Assembly: GCF_008124865.1 (NCBI RefSeq)
Contig: NZ_VNHY01000004.1
Span: 1-64,000, forward strand
DNA length: 64,000 nt
From: Fodinibius salinus
GTDB lineage: Bacteria; Bacteroidota; Rhodothermia; Balneolales; Balneolaceae
Reading direction: 5' to 3'
Of this stretch, positions 9,640 to 18,682 are shown piece after piece; positions within the stretch are counted from its first letter, which is position 1, and each line of letters starts with the position of its first letter. The position numbers and the translations under genes are program-made. The notes beneath the pieces are model-generated. The model had not been told where the DNA came from. It worked only from the letters and a program-made list of their open reading frames with translations, and made no database searches.

Positions 9640-9861
9640 ATGGGTAATATTATGCGCTCAATGTTCTCTCTGGAAGAAGTTGGTGAAATGTTAGACATGA
9701 AAACCAGTGAGATAGAAAAAGAAATTAAAAGTGGTCATTTAACGTACTCATTTCACGAAGGTGAAAAACAGATTACCCTGTACGATCTTGAAAAATACAT
9801 GGGGGCCGAACAGACTAAAAAGATCACCCAAGATTATTTATCCGAAAATAGCTCTGAATAA
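9640..9861 (+). CDS. Small MerR/excisionase-like helix-turn-helix protein
   Basis: This 73-residue protein resembles the winged-helix HTH_17/excisionase type: FSLEEVGEMLDMKTSEIEKEIKSGHLTYSFHEGEKQITLYDLEKYMG has the pattern of recognition helix, wing and a final helix ending in a Y-D-L-x-K-Y motif. Such stand-alone domains bind DNA as small regulators or recombination directionality factors. No integrase or phage gene is nearby, which argues for a regulator. The start is uncertain: ATG codons occur at residues 1, 5 and 8, and the domain begins only at about residue 9. It converges on the rhodanese fusion. Confidence 0.7.
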   Translation: MGNIMRSMFSLEEVGEMLDMKTSEIEKEIKSGHLTYSFHEGEKQITLYDLEKYMGAEQTKKITQDYLSENSSE

Positions 9862-9893
9862 TAACAGAGGCTTCCACATTTATGCTGTTATTT

Positions 9894-11309
9894 TTAAGTC
9901 GTAACAAGCTCCCCATTTAACGCCTTTTCTATTTGATCATTAACATATGTCACATTCAATCCATTGCGTTTGAGCAGTGCTGATGCAACAGATGCTCGTC
10001 TTCCTGAACGGCAATACACCAACCAATCTTTATCCTGATCCAACTTCTCTACTTCGTCGGCTAATCGAGTATGAGCAATGTTAACAGCTCCTTCGATATG
10101 TCCTTCACGAAATTCGGTAGCCTTTCGCACATCGAGAATAGCATACTCCTTATCGGTAATTTGGCTACGGGCCTGTTCAAAATTAACAGTCTCAATCTGT
10201 TCTGCATCAGCTAACGAGAAGAACTGCTCCAGATCTGCAGGCGTTGCATATCCTTGAATATTGTCTAATCCTATACGTACAAGATCGCGAATGGCAGTAT
10301 CCACTTCTTCATCGTTAATAATCAGAAAAATTTCATCATTCTCATCCACATATGAGCCGACAATGGTATTAAAGTGTTTGTCAAATTGCGCCAGCAGTGA
10401 TTCTCTGAGATGAGCATTCATGAATTCTATTCGTCCGCGTGTATCAATAACTGTCGCATCCGGTTGGCTACCCCGCGATGCAATTTTTGCCATCTCTATT
10501 TTCGAAGGCCTGGGGAGATCTCCAAGTACAGTCGGTCCACTTCTGTTATCACGCTTCATCCGGGCAAAGTAGAGCGGTGGCTCGGGCTGCCCGTCCAGCA
10601 CAAAATCCACAAAATGCTGCTCGGTATCAGTCGCTTGAATAGAAGGATTAAATCGCAGCTCGTAGCCCACTGTTGATTCGGGTACCGATCCCAAGGCCTT
10701 ACCACATGCACTGCCCGATCCGTGTCCCGGCCACACCTGTAGATACTCCGGCATAGACTTAAACTTTTCTACGGACTTAAACAATTGCCTGGCAGACGCT
10801 TCCATAACTCCTTCTTGTCCCGCAGCTGATTCCAACAGGTCTGGACGACCCACATCCCCCACAAATATAAAATCGCCGGTCAGAATACCCATAGGCTCAT
10901 CAGCCGCAGCACCATCGGTTACAAGATAGCTAAGATGTTCAGGCGTGTGTCCCGGCGTATGCCTAGTCTCAAAATGAATGTTTCCCACGCTAAACTTGTC
11001 TCCGTCTTTTATCAGCTGGTAATCATACGAACTGCCTGGGAGCCACTCATACTTCCAGTCCGAACCACCCTCGTCTGAAGCATATACTTTTGCTCCTGCT
11101 TCAGCAAATTCGCGAAGGCCAGAAAGGTAATCGGCGTGGATATGTGTTTCGGTTGCAGCCTCAATGCGCAATCCGTCTTTTTCTGCTATATTCTGATACC
11201 GATCTATGTCTCGCATAGGATCAACGATAATAGCTTCTCCTGAAGCCTGACAACCAATCAGATAGGTATACTGCGATAATTTTTCTTCGTAAATCTGCTT
11301 AAAAACCAT
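9894..11309 (-). CDS. Metallo-beta-lactamase-fold persulfide dioxygenase-like protein with two rhodanese domains
   Basis: This is a 471-residue fusion. Residues 1-230 form an ETHE1-like metallo-beta-lactamase domain with THIHADY (His56, His58, Asp60), the second ligand region HTPGHTPEH and the Asp in LTGDFIFVGDVGRPDL. In ETHE1 these positions bind one iron and oxidise glutathione persulfide to sulfite. The sixth position of HxHxDH is Tyr, consistent with a single metal. Two rhodanese domains follow: the first (about 270-360) has LIINDEE where the Cys loop should be and is probably inactive; the second (about 375-470) has the catalytic Cys in LVYCRSGRR. It likely acts in sulfide detoxification. 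Confidence 0.88.
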   Translation of the reverse strand: MVFKQIYEEKLSQYTYLIGCQASGEAIIVDPMRDIDRYQNIAEKDGLRIEAATETHIHADYLSGLREFAEAGAKVYASDEGGSDWKYEWLPGSSYDYQLIKDGDKFSVGNIHFETRHTPGHTPEHLSYLVTDGAAADEPMGILTGDFIFVGDVGRPDLLESAAGQEGVMEASARQLFKSVEKFKSMPEYLQVWPGHGSGSACGKALGSVPESTVGYELRFNPSIQATDTEQHFVDFVLDGQPEPPLYFARMKRDNRSGPTVLGDLPRPSKIEMAKIASRGSQPDATVIDTRGRIEFMNAHLRESLLAQFDKHFNTIVGSYVDENDEIFLIINDEEVDTAIRDLVRIGLDNIQGYATPADLEQFFSLADAEQIETVNFEQARSQITDKEYAILDVRKATEFREGHIEGAVNIAHTRLADEVEKLDQDKDWLVYCRSGRRASVASALLKRNGLNVTYVNDQIEKALNGELVTT

Positions 11310-11687
11310 GAAGGTTAACTTAATTGAAGTACTCTTATTAATGATACATCGGTAAGAAATTATGGCAGGCAGTAGATCTTTTTGAAAAAAATATCATTTT
11401 TTTTGATTTCAGTGTAACATCTTCACAAAAAACACGTAACCCTAACTGCTTGCTATTATTACCATCAAAATTATGCTATTGAAAAATACAAAAAATGGGC
11501 ACAAATAGCATTCTGGGACATTATGGATATCGTACTTTTATTATCCGTATCCTATTTCAAATAAATCCAGCCAATGAAAATAGTTTTACAACTAGATTTT
11601 TTTACAAATACGATCGAAATGCATAGTATTACTTTTTCAGAAAAATAGCTTAACCTATAACTACCTATCTAATAAAATCACAATAAG
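11310..11687. other. Divergent promoter region
   Basis: This AT-rich spacer lies between the divergent rhodanese fusion and the M16 peptidase operon. Short ATG frames exist, the longest about 43 codons from roughly 11496, but their composition is random-looking. I see no RNA gene. It should hold both promoters, though no sharp match to TAnnTTTG is evident. Confidence 0.5.
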
Positions 11688-13217
11688 ATGCTACGACGTG
11701 CAATAACCTTACTCACGGTTGTGCTGCTTAGTCTTGGTTATTTATACCAACCTTCGACAGCACAATCAATAGAAAAATTTGAAGATAAAGTAACCGAATT
11801 TACCCTTGATAACGGCCTCACCTTTATTGTTATCGAGCGACCGGTTGCTCCTGTTGTCAGTTTTGCCACTTATGTTAATGTTGGCGGAGCTAATGAACCG
11901 GTTGGTCATACCGGCATGGCTCATATTTTTGAGCACATGGCCTTTAAAGGTACTCATACTGTTGGAACAAGTAACTGGCAAAAAGAAGAAGACGTGTTGG
12001 AAGAAATGGATAACACCTATCAGAAGTGGCTGGCTGAAAAATACGAGCCGCAACCTGATTCTGCCCGCATGGATAATCTCTGGAGCAAGTTTAAGAAGTT
12101 GCAGGAAGAGGCTGGACAGTATGTTGTAAATAATGAATTTTCTCAGATTATTGACCGCAATGGCGGTACAGGGATGAACGCTTCAACAAGCCAAGACCGG
12201 ACCAATTACTTTTATAACCTGCCCGAAAACCGAATGGAGCTTTGGTTTAGCCTAGAATCAGATCGATTCAAAAATCCGGTATTTCGTGAGTTTTACAAAG
12301 AAAAAGAAGTAGTCCGCGAAGAACGACGCATGCGTACCGAATCGCAGCCCATTGGCCGACTGATTGAAGAATTTGCCGCCGTAGCATACACCGCTCATCC
12401 TTATGGACGTCCAACAATAGGATGGAATTCCGACATTACGGCCACTACTAGGGAGGATGCACGCAAATTCTATAATACCTATTATGTACCCAGTAACATT
12501 ACCTTTGCAATTGCCGGTGATGTTAAAGCTGAACGTGCGAAAGAACTTGCCAAAAAATACTTTGGTGATATGGAATCAGCTTCTAACCCTCCTCCCGTTT
12601 ATACCAAGGAACCCGAACAGCGTGGTGAGCGTAGATTTACCATCAAGGGTGAATCACAGCCATTTTTTATAATGGGATACCATACAGTATCACAAGAGCA
12701 TCCTGATTTCCAAGCACTGCAATTACTTGGGAGTATCTTATCTGGCGGGCGTACGTCAAAGCTATACAAACGTATGGTCGATGAAGAAAAAACGGCATTA
12801 CAGGTAAGTGCTTTTAATGGCTACCCGGGTACAAAATACAAAACCCTTTTTGCTACTCTTGCCATCCCTAATCAAAATGTTGGCGTTGATACGATGGAAA
12901 CAACCATCCTCGAAGAGATTGAGAAAGTAAAACAGGGTGAAATTTCACAACAGGCTCTAGATCGTGCACGAACCAATGCACGCGCAAGTTTACTTCGCAG
13001 CCTAGATTCCAACTCCGGTCTGGCATCTTCGCTTGCATCCGCTGAAGCACTGCGCGGGGACTGGAAAAAAGTATTTACTGACCTCGAAAAGCTGCAACAA
13101 GTTACGGTAGATGATATCCAGCGTGTAGCTAAGAAATACTTGACCAAAGATAATCGCACTGTTGGAGCTATAGTACCAAAATCTGACGACGAGGAGGTTG
13201 CAGATGCTAGCCAATAA
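11688..13217 (+). CDS. M16 family zinc metallopeptidase (active subunit)
   Basis: This 509-residue exported peptidase has an N-terminal signal peptide (hydrophobic to about residue 25, ending near STAQS). The inverted zinc motif HxxEH is intact as HIFEH at residues 79-83, and the third-ligand region EKEVVREERR lies near 205-213. Between them is an insertion of about 50 helical, charged residues (about 98-150). A second M16 domain (peptidase_M16_C) fills the rest. The next gene encodes a partner lacking the zinc motif, so the two probably form an active/inactive heterodimer in the periplasm, like mitochondrial processing peptidase. Confidence 0.93.
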   Translation: MLRRAITLLTVVLLSLGYLYQPSTAQSIEKFEDKVTEFTLDNGLTFIVIERPVAPVVSFATYVNVGGANEPVGHTGMAHIFEHMAFKGTHTVGTSNWQKEEDVLEEMDNTYQKWLAEKYEPQPDSARMDNLWSKFKKLQEEAGQYVVNNEFSQIIDRNGGTGMNASTSQDRTNYFYNLPENRMELWFSLESDRFKNPVFREFYKEKEVVREERRMRTESQPIGRLIEEFAAVAYTAHPYGRPTIGWNSDITATTREDARKFYNTYYVPSNITFAIAGDVKAERAKELAKKYFGDMESASNPPPVYTKEPEQRGERRFTIKGESQPFFIMGYHTVSQEHPDFQALQLLGSILSGGRTSKLYKRMVDEEKTALQVSAFNGYPGTKYKTLFATLAIPNQNVGVDTMETTILEEIEKVKQGEISQQALDRARTNARASLLRSLDSNSGLASSLASAEALRGDWKKVFTDLEKLQQVTVDDIQRVAKKYLTKDNRTVGAIVPKSDDEEVADASQ

Positions 13218-13260
13218 CTTATTATCTCAAAAATTTTTTAATACCAAGAATTCAACCATT

Positions 13261-15369
13261 ATGAAGAAACTAAGCATATTATGTCTGTTAGCTGCCTTTG
13301 TGGCTTCTTGCACAGGTTCTCAACAAACAGCTGAGACCAACAAGCAAGAACAGCAGCCGATGCAAGAGAAAAGCGCTCATGAGAAGCTTGAGTTTCCTGA
13401 GCTTGACGACTTCCAAAAGCCAGAAGTCAAAACATTTACTACTGAAAATGGCATCAAATTCTTTTTGGTGGAAGACGATGAACTGCCACTCATTAACCTA
13501 AGTGCTAATATTCGTACAGGTGGTGTACAAGTACCAAATAAAAAAGCAGGATTGGCCTCCATTACAGGTACTGTTATTCGTTCAGGAGGCACAAAAACGT
13601 ATCCCGCAGATTCGCTTAATGCCATGCTCGAAAATAATGCCGCCAGTATTGAAACAGGGATTGGGTTTACCTCGGGCAGAGCCAGTATGGATGTCCTTAA
13701 AAAGGATTTTGATACGCTGCTTCCTGTTTTTGTGGATGTCTTAACTAATCCGGCTTTCCCAAAAGAAAAAATTAAGCTGGCTAAAACACAGACCAAATCC
13801 GGAATTTCGCGTCGGAACGACGACACACAACAAATTGGATTCCGCGAATTTGATCGTCTTATTTATGGCAAAAATTCCGTCTATGGACGTAATACGGAGT
13901 ATGCTACCATCAACAACATCAGTCGAAAAGATCTCGTAAACTTCCATGATAATAATTTCGTAGCTGAAAATATGATGATTGGCGTAGTCGGTGATTTTAA
14001 CGCCACTGAAATGAAACAAAAGCTTCGTAAAGCATTTGGAGATATTCCTGAGGGTAATCAAAATAATTTAGATTTTCCTGAAGTTAATTACGAATGGGAA
14101 AGCACGATTAATTTCATTAACAAATCAGATGTTAACCAAAGCTTTGTACTGATAGGACATTTAGGTGGCATGCGCGACAATCCGGATTATGCCAAAATAC
14201 AAGTTATGAATCGAGTACTTAGCGGAGGCTTCTCAGGTCGGCTAATGCAGGTTGTCCGCACCGAAATGGGGCTAGCTTATTCTGTGTTTGGCCAATATGG
14301 TATGAACAGTTTTTATCCCGGAAACTTCTATGCTGGCGTTATGACTAAAAGTTCTACAACTGCCAAAGCCATAGATGCTATCATTAAACAAATTGAACGA
14401 CTGCAAAACGAACCCATAACAAAGAAAGAATTACGAGATACAAAGGATCAGATTCTAAATTCCTCGGTTTTTGAATATGACAGCTATGAAGAAGTACTCA
14501 GCCAACAGATGTCATACGACTATCGCGGACTGCCCAGTGACGCTTTCGAGCAATATATAGAAGGAGTCAAGAAAACGACAATTGAAGATGTGCAAAATGT
14601 TGCTCAGGAATACCTGAATCCAGAAAACCTGCAAATTCTGGTCGTAGGCAATAAGGATGAAATCGGCGATCAGCTTCAAAAATATGGTGATGTCAACACC
14701 ATCGACATCAGCATTCCAGAACCTGGTAGTGGCGACCAAAAGATGGTAAAAGGTGATGCTGCCAAAGGGAAGCAGTTGCTCAACAAAATGGCCGATGCCG
14801 TTATTAGTCCCAGCACTGACCTAAATACACTTACAGTTTCAGGTGAGGCAACCATGCAGGGACGTAAAATGCCTATGACTATGACAGTAGATTACCCCGA
14901 TGCCATTCAACAAACGATTGAAGGACCTACGGGAGAAGTCAAGTTGAATTATAAAGGAGGTTCTGGAACCATGGTCGCCGGTGGACAAGAACGTCCCCTC
15001 CCCCCGGCAATGGCCAAAGGACTGAAAAGTACCCTTAACAAAAGCTTTGTGTCTATAGCACTAAATGCCAATGAGGTTAATCCTCAATTTTTGGGTACCG
15101 AAAAAGTTGAAGGCACGACCTATAACAAACTTAACGTCACAGTAGATGGCTCTAATGTTACACTTCTGCTTGACCGGGAAACAAATTATCCTGACATCAT
15201 TCGCTACAAACAGTTCAATCCCCAAGCAGGTAGCCAGATAACGATTGAAAATCGTAATTCCAATTGGAAGGTTGTTGACGGCGTTGCATACCCCTACTCA
15301 CAAGTTACAATGCAAAATGGTAACAAAGCTTCTTCAGTGACCTACAAAAGTCATGAAGTAAACAAATAA
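13261..15369 (+). CDS. M16 peptidase-like lipoprotein (inactive partner) with extra C-terminal domain
   Basis: The frame is open from 13198, overlapping the previous gene, but the ATG at 13261 starts a clear lipoprotein signal (MKKLSILCLLAAFVASCTGS, lipobox VASC), so it is chosen, giving 702 residues. Two M16 domains cover about residues 45-480. The place of HxxEH reads TGTVIRSGGTKTYP, so zinc binding is lost. Residues from about 490 to the end form an additional domain, beginning GDAAKGKQLLNKMADAV and rich in beta-strands, resembling the LolA/LppX lipoprotein-binding fold. It follows its active partner by 43 nt and is followed by a strong terminator, so the pair is one operon. Confidence 0.88.
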   Translation: MKKLSILCLLAAFVASCTGSQQTAETNKQEQQPMQEKSAHEKLEFPELDDFQKPEVKTFTTENGIKFFLVEDDELPLINLSANIRTGGVQVPNKKAGLASITGTVIRSGGTKTYPADSLNAMLENNAASIETGIGFTSGRASMDVLKKDFDTLLPVFVDVLTNPAFPKEKIKLAKTQTKSGISRRNDDTQQIGFREFDRLIYGKNSVYGRNTEYATINNISRKDLVNFHDNNFVAENMMIGVVGDFNATEMKQKLRKAFGDIPEGNQNNLDFPEVNYEWESTINFINKSDVNQSFVLIGHLGGMRDNPDYAKIQVMNRVLSGGFSGRLMQVVRTEMGLAYSVFGQYGMNSFYPGNFYAGVMTKSSTTAKAIDAIIKQIERLQNEPITKKELRDTKDQILNSSVFEYDSYEEVLSQQMSYDYRGLPSDAFEQYIEGVKKTTIEDVQNVAQEYLNPENLQILVVGNKDEIGDQLQKYGDVNTIDISIPEPGSGDQKMVKGDAAKGKQLLNKMADAVISPSTDLNTLTVSGEATMQGRKMPMTMTVDYPDAIQQTIEGPTGEVKLNYKGGSGTMVAGGQERPLPPAMAKGLKSTLNKSFVSIALNANEVNPQFLGTEKVEGTTYNKLNVTVDGSNVTLLLDRETNYPDIIRYKQFNPQAGSQITIENRNSNWKVVDGVAYPYSQVTMQNGNKASSVTYKSHEVNK

Positions 15370-15392
15370 CTATATTTTAACTTTTATTTTTT

Positions 15393-15420
15393 AAAAGGCC
15401 GGAGCAATCCGGCCTTTTTT
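15393..15420 (+). terminator. Intrinsic terminator after the M16 operon
   Basis: Arms AAAAGGCCGG and CCGGCCTTTT surround the loop AGCAAT and run into a T tract, 24 nt past the stop codon of the second M16 gene. The A-rich 5' side makes it symmetrical enough to work on both strands. Confidence 0.9.
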
Positions 15421-15557
15421 ATTTTTAACAATAATACTTCCTCAAGCACCGATCTTTGAAGAATACTTTTACTCCAACACATAAATCATATTTTCTTCTC
15501 CTTATTTAATCCCCTACTATTTGAGCATAATATTAATTCCAATAGACACTCATTGTC

Positions 15558-16115
15558 ATGTCACTTTTTGACTGGGAAGATAATCATCCCCAACCTGATG
15601 AATACGGAACATTTTATCGCGGATATATTGAGCAGGTTACGAGCTCCAATGTACTACAAATGCTTATCCAACAGGGACAAGAAACCTACACCCTTATCCA
15701 ACAATTAACACCTAAACAAGCATCTTATCGTTATGCAGACGATAAATGGAGCGTCAAAGAAGTCATCGGGCACCTGATAGATACCGAACGCATCATGGCC
15801 TATCGAGCACTCTGTATCAGTCGCGGGGAAACCAAATCGTTACCAGGCTATGATCAGGACCAATATGTTGCCCAAGCAAACTTTGAAGAACGCAGCCTGC
15901 AAAACTTATCCAGCGAATATGATACACAGCGTAATGCCAACATCAGTTTGTTTAACAATTTAAGTGAACAACAAATTATGCGAAAAGGCACAGCCAATGA
16001 TGAAACAGTATCCGTTCGGGCCTTGGTATATATTATTGCCGGACATGAACGGCATCATCTCAACATCCTGGAAGAAAAATATAACATTGATCAGTCAACA
16101 AATCGCTCTAAATAA
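15558..16115 (+). CDS. DinB-like four-helix protein
   Basis: This 185-residue cytosolic protein fits the DinB/YfiT-like metalloprotein family, four-helix bundles that bind a divalent metal through three histidines. KWSVKEVIGHLIDTERIMAYR supplies the first histidine, and GHERHHLNILEEKY near the C-terminus supplies the others. Family members include thiol transferases using bacillithiol or mycothiol and many proteins of unknown role, so no substrate is assigned. It overlaps the 3' end of the minus-strand glycosyltransferase by about 20 nt. Confidence 0.85.
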   Translation: MSLFDWEDNHPQPDEYGTFYRGYIEQVTSSNVLQMLIQQGQETYTLIQQLTPKQASYRYADDKWSVKEVIGHLIDTERIMAYRALCISRGETKSLPGYDQDQYVAQANFEERSLQNLSSEYDTQRNANISLFNNLSEQQIMRKGTANDETVSVRALVYIIAGHERHHLNILEEKYNIDQSTNRSK

Positions 16116-17126
16116 AGACTGACTGTTTGCCATATTTTTTTCTTCAATATTATGAGCATCTAAAATATGTTGCACAATGCTTTTCGGGTTAGCAATTTCA
16201 TCAATAGCTACAGCATCTCGGTTTTGCAACCAATACCATATTTCTTCTTGCTTATTTTCAAGGGAATTTATGATTGTAACCCCCAGCTGTTGCAGCGCAG
16301 CGGCATTGCATGCTTGTTCATATTGATTTCGGATAGGGACTGCCAATAACTTTTTACCCAGAAACATTGCTTCAGCACAAGTTTCAAATCCTGCATTACA
16401 AATAACGCCACGACAAGAGGCAAAACTATCTAAAAATCGTTGGTTACTTATCGGGTAGATCCAACAGTTTCCAGATTGATATTCACTTTTGCAAGAAGGC
16501 GAAAAAATATGCCAATCTACATGTGTAAACGGTGCGAATATTTTTTGTAGTACTTGGTGATGATAAGCAGGCAAATACACGGTAATATGATTGCCTTGCT
16601 TAACATCCAACTCTCGAATAGCCTTACGTATAATAGGCGGTGATACAAAATCATCATACGACTTAAAATGAACTCCCACCGGCCGATCGACAGGCGCAAA
16701 ATGTCTGAGCAGAGTCTCTGATATCAGCGACCTTCTTTCAGGTCGTGGTGTATTGGGTGATAAAAAAGCTGCCTGATGACTCAATCCTACCACAGGTACA
16801 TTTTGCAACTTTGCTGACCATGCAGAAACCGGTTCATAATCACTGACCACCAAATCATAATCCTGTAATGGGATAGACTGTATGTCACTCATGAACTGAA
16901 TGGGCCGAAAATCACGAAGGGTATTCAACACCGACACGCCGCCGGCACTGTCATACGTCAGACTAATGCCATACTTCTGATATGTTATTTCATCCAGACT
17001 CAATTGGTTCGCATGACCACTGATTATTACATCCACTGAGGCATATTGACGTAATAGAGGAAGCAATTCACGCGCACGGCTGATGTGCCCGTGCCCAGTG
17101 CCCTGTACACCATATAAAATATTCAT
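16095..17126 (-). CDS. MurG-like glycosyltransferase, family 28 type
   Basis: This 343-residue protein has a GT-B glycosyltransferase layout. It opens with the glycine-rich nucleotide/lipid loop GVQGTGHGHISRARELLPLL and ends with the donor-binding motif GVICNAGFETCAEAMFLGKKLLAVP, as in MurG and the archaeal MJ1255-type proteins. The acceptor is probably a lipid, inferred from fold and neighbourhood. Its ATG overlaps the stop codon of the upstream LpxH-like gene by 4 nt (ATGA), so the two are translationally coupled and probably act in the same envelope-lipid pathway. The 3' end overlaps the convergent DinB-like gene. Confidence 0.8.
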   Translation of the reverse strand: MNILYGVQGTGHGHISRARELLPLLRQYASVDVIISGHANQLSLDEITYQKYGISLTYDSAGGVSVLNTLRDFRPIQFMSDIQSIPLQDYDLVVSDYEPVSAWSAKLQNVPVVGLSHQAAFLSPNTPRPERRSLISETLLRHFAPVDRPVGVHFKSYDDFVSPPIIRKAIRELDVKQGNHITVYLPAYHHQVLQKIFAPFTHVDWHIFSPSCKSEYQSGNCWIYPISNQRFLDSFASCRGVICNAGFETCAEAMFLGKKLLAVPIRNQYEQACNAAALQQLGVTIINSLENKQEEIWYWLQNRDAVAIDEIANPKSIVQHILDAHNIEEKNMANSQSLFRAIC

Positions 17127-17941
17127 CGTATCACTGTTACTTCTTTGATTTCTTGACGAACGGGAACAACTACTGATGCATCTTTATCAATAAATTCGTC
17201 TTCGGCATATTTATACATGTTCCACTCTCCGCCGTCATATTCCAAAGCTGTTAGATTTTCAATCCAATCGCCGGAATTCATATAGATGACCGATCCATTC
17301 TCATTTTGATATCCCCGAATTTTAGGCTGATGAATATGCCCACAAATAACATAATCGTACTCATTTTGGATGGCTAAATCCATGGCTGCCACTTCAAAAT
17401 CCTCAATGAAACGAACAGCTTTTTTTACACTGTCTTTAATCCGCTTGGAGAGTGATATTTTACTGCGTCCCGCCTTTCGCAAAATCCAGTTAACCAATCG
17501 ATTTAGCAGGATGAGCATATCGTAGCCCTTCCCTCCGATCTTTGCCACCCACTTGGTCTGTTTCATGGTTATATCAAAAATATCCCCGTGAAAAATCCAA
17601 CACTTTTCGCCATTGAGGTCCAGCACCAACTTGTCTTTGACAAAAAGCGGTCCCAGCTGTAGGCTCGAAATTTTGCGTATTACTTCATCATGGTTCCCCG
17701 TCAAATAATAAATATCCGTCCCGTTGCTCATCATGCTAAGAAAACACTTTACTACCTGCATGTGAGAGTCGGGCCAGTAATATTTTTTGAAGTTCCACAT
17801 ATCAAAAATATCACCATTAAGGATTAGCAACTCCGGTTCTATGGAATTCAAATACTGAGTTAATTCTACGGCATGGCAACCCACCGTCCCCAAATGCAAA
17901 TCAGAAAGAACAACAATATCAACTGCTCGCTTATTATCCAT
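17123..17941 (-). CDS. LpxH-like metallophosphoesterase (UDP-2,3-diacylglucosamine diphosphatase family)
   Basis: This 272-residue calcineurin-like hydrolase shows the full di-metal set in order: SDLHLG, NGDIFDMW, GNHDE, HGDIFD and CGHIHQP. The sequence around LGTVGCHAVELTQYLNSIEP is typical of Bacteroidota and cyanobacterial proteins annotated as UDP-2,3-diacylglucosamine diphosphatases. Genuine LpxH makes lipid X for lipid A, but many members of this group are only homologues. A 4-nt overlap with the following glycosyltransferase suggests a two-step pathway on a phosphorylated lipid. Role in lipid A is possible, not shown. Confidence 0.8.
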   Translation of the reverse strand: MDNKRAVDIVVLSDLHLGTVGCHAVELTQYLNSIEPELLILNGDIFDMWNFKKYYWPDSHMQVVKCFLSMMSNGTDIYYLTGNHDEVIRKISSLQLGPLFVKDKLVLDLNGEKCWIFHGDIFDITMKQTKWVAKIGGKGYDMLILLNRLVNWILRKAGRSKISLSKRIKDSVKKAVRFIEDFEVAAMDLAIQNEYDYVICGHIHQPKIRGYQNENGSVIYMNSGDWIENLTALEYDGGEWNMYKYAEDEFIDKDASVVVPVRQEIKEVTVIR

Positions 17942-18130
17942 ATATGTTTCTTTGTTTATGAGAAAACAACAAAACTGGTGTTAAGGAGCAATAGCCTCAC
18001 TGTTAATTTTCAGTCATTTCTATATTAAGAGAGTTTGACCTAAAAAGGGTATGCGAATTATATCAAGCTGATATTCTTTTCTTACATTGTAACTTTTAAT
18101 TGAATTCCGGTATACCAAATCCAACTTATT

Positions 18131-18586
18131 ATGGCTGACGAATCCAACAAGAAAAAGATTGTGCACGCTCATCTGCCCGAAGATGAACAGTTTACGACAA
18201 CGTTAACAGCTGGAAACCATGAATTGCTTGCTGATGAACCAACCAGTGTTGACGGTGGAAAAGACAAAGGCCCTGATCCCTATGACTACCTCTTGATGTC
18301 GCTCGGTACTTGTACGGTTATGACCGTAAAAATGTATGCTAATCGAAAAGGTTGGGAGCTCGGCAATACATATATGGAACTGCGTCACAATAAACAGCAC
18401 GACGTGGACTGTGAAAACTGTGACGATCCCAAGAGCAAAATTGACGTCATCGAAAAGGAATTGATTATCGAAGGCAATCTCAGCGACGAACAGCTAGACA
18501 AACTACTGGATATCTCTAAGAAATGTCCCGTTCATCGAACTTTGCTAGGGGATATAAAAATCGAGAGCAGCATTACTCAGCAGTAA
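18131..18586 (+). CDS. OsmC/Ohr family protein
   Basis: This 151-residue protein belongs to the OsmC family of thiol-dependent peroxidases. Both redox cysteines are present: Cys61 in LLMSLGTCTVMTVKMYA and Cys132 in KKCPVHRTL. Two more cysteines, Cys94 and Cys97 (DCENC), are unusual and might bind metal or form a second disulfide. The substrate class (organic hydroperoxides) is inferred from the family. It is a single-gene unit ending just before a 12-bp perfect inverted repeat. A second OsmC paralogue is encoded at 52038. Confidence 0.9.
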   Translation: MADESNKKKIVHAHLPEDEQFTTTLTAGNHELLADEPTSVDGGKDKGPDPYDYLLMSLGTCTVMTVKMYANRKGWELGNTYMELRHNKQHDVDCENCDDPKSKIDVIEKELIIEGNLSDEQLDKLLDISKKCPVHRTLLGDIKIESSITQQ

Positions 18587-18613
18587 CCAATCCGAACAAT
18601 ATAAAGTAATAGT

Positions 18614-18642
18614 TGTGAAGCTCACTCGATGTGAGCTTCACA
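18614..18642. terminator. Perfect inverted repeat between convergent genes
   Basis: Arms TGTGAAGCTCAC and GTGAGCTTCACA pair over 12 bp around the loop TCGAT. It lies between the convergent OsmC and channel genes and could end transcription from both sides, although neither side has a T tract. Confidence 0.5.
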
Positions 18643-18682
18643 CATCTAACCCATCGATTTATCAGTGGGCATTTGCCATTAC

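Noticed and set aside
11496-11630. About 43-codon ORF in the divergent region before the M16 operon
   Set aside because: Its composition looks random, and it has no initiation signal or hydrophobic pattern.
13198-13260. Upstream start of the second M16 gene
   Set aside because: The ATG at 13261 opens a canonical lipoprotein signal peptide, whereas the upstream extension overlaps the previous gene and is polar.
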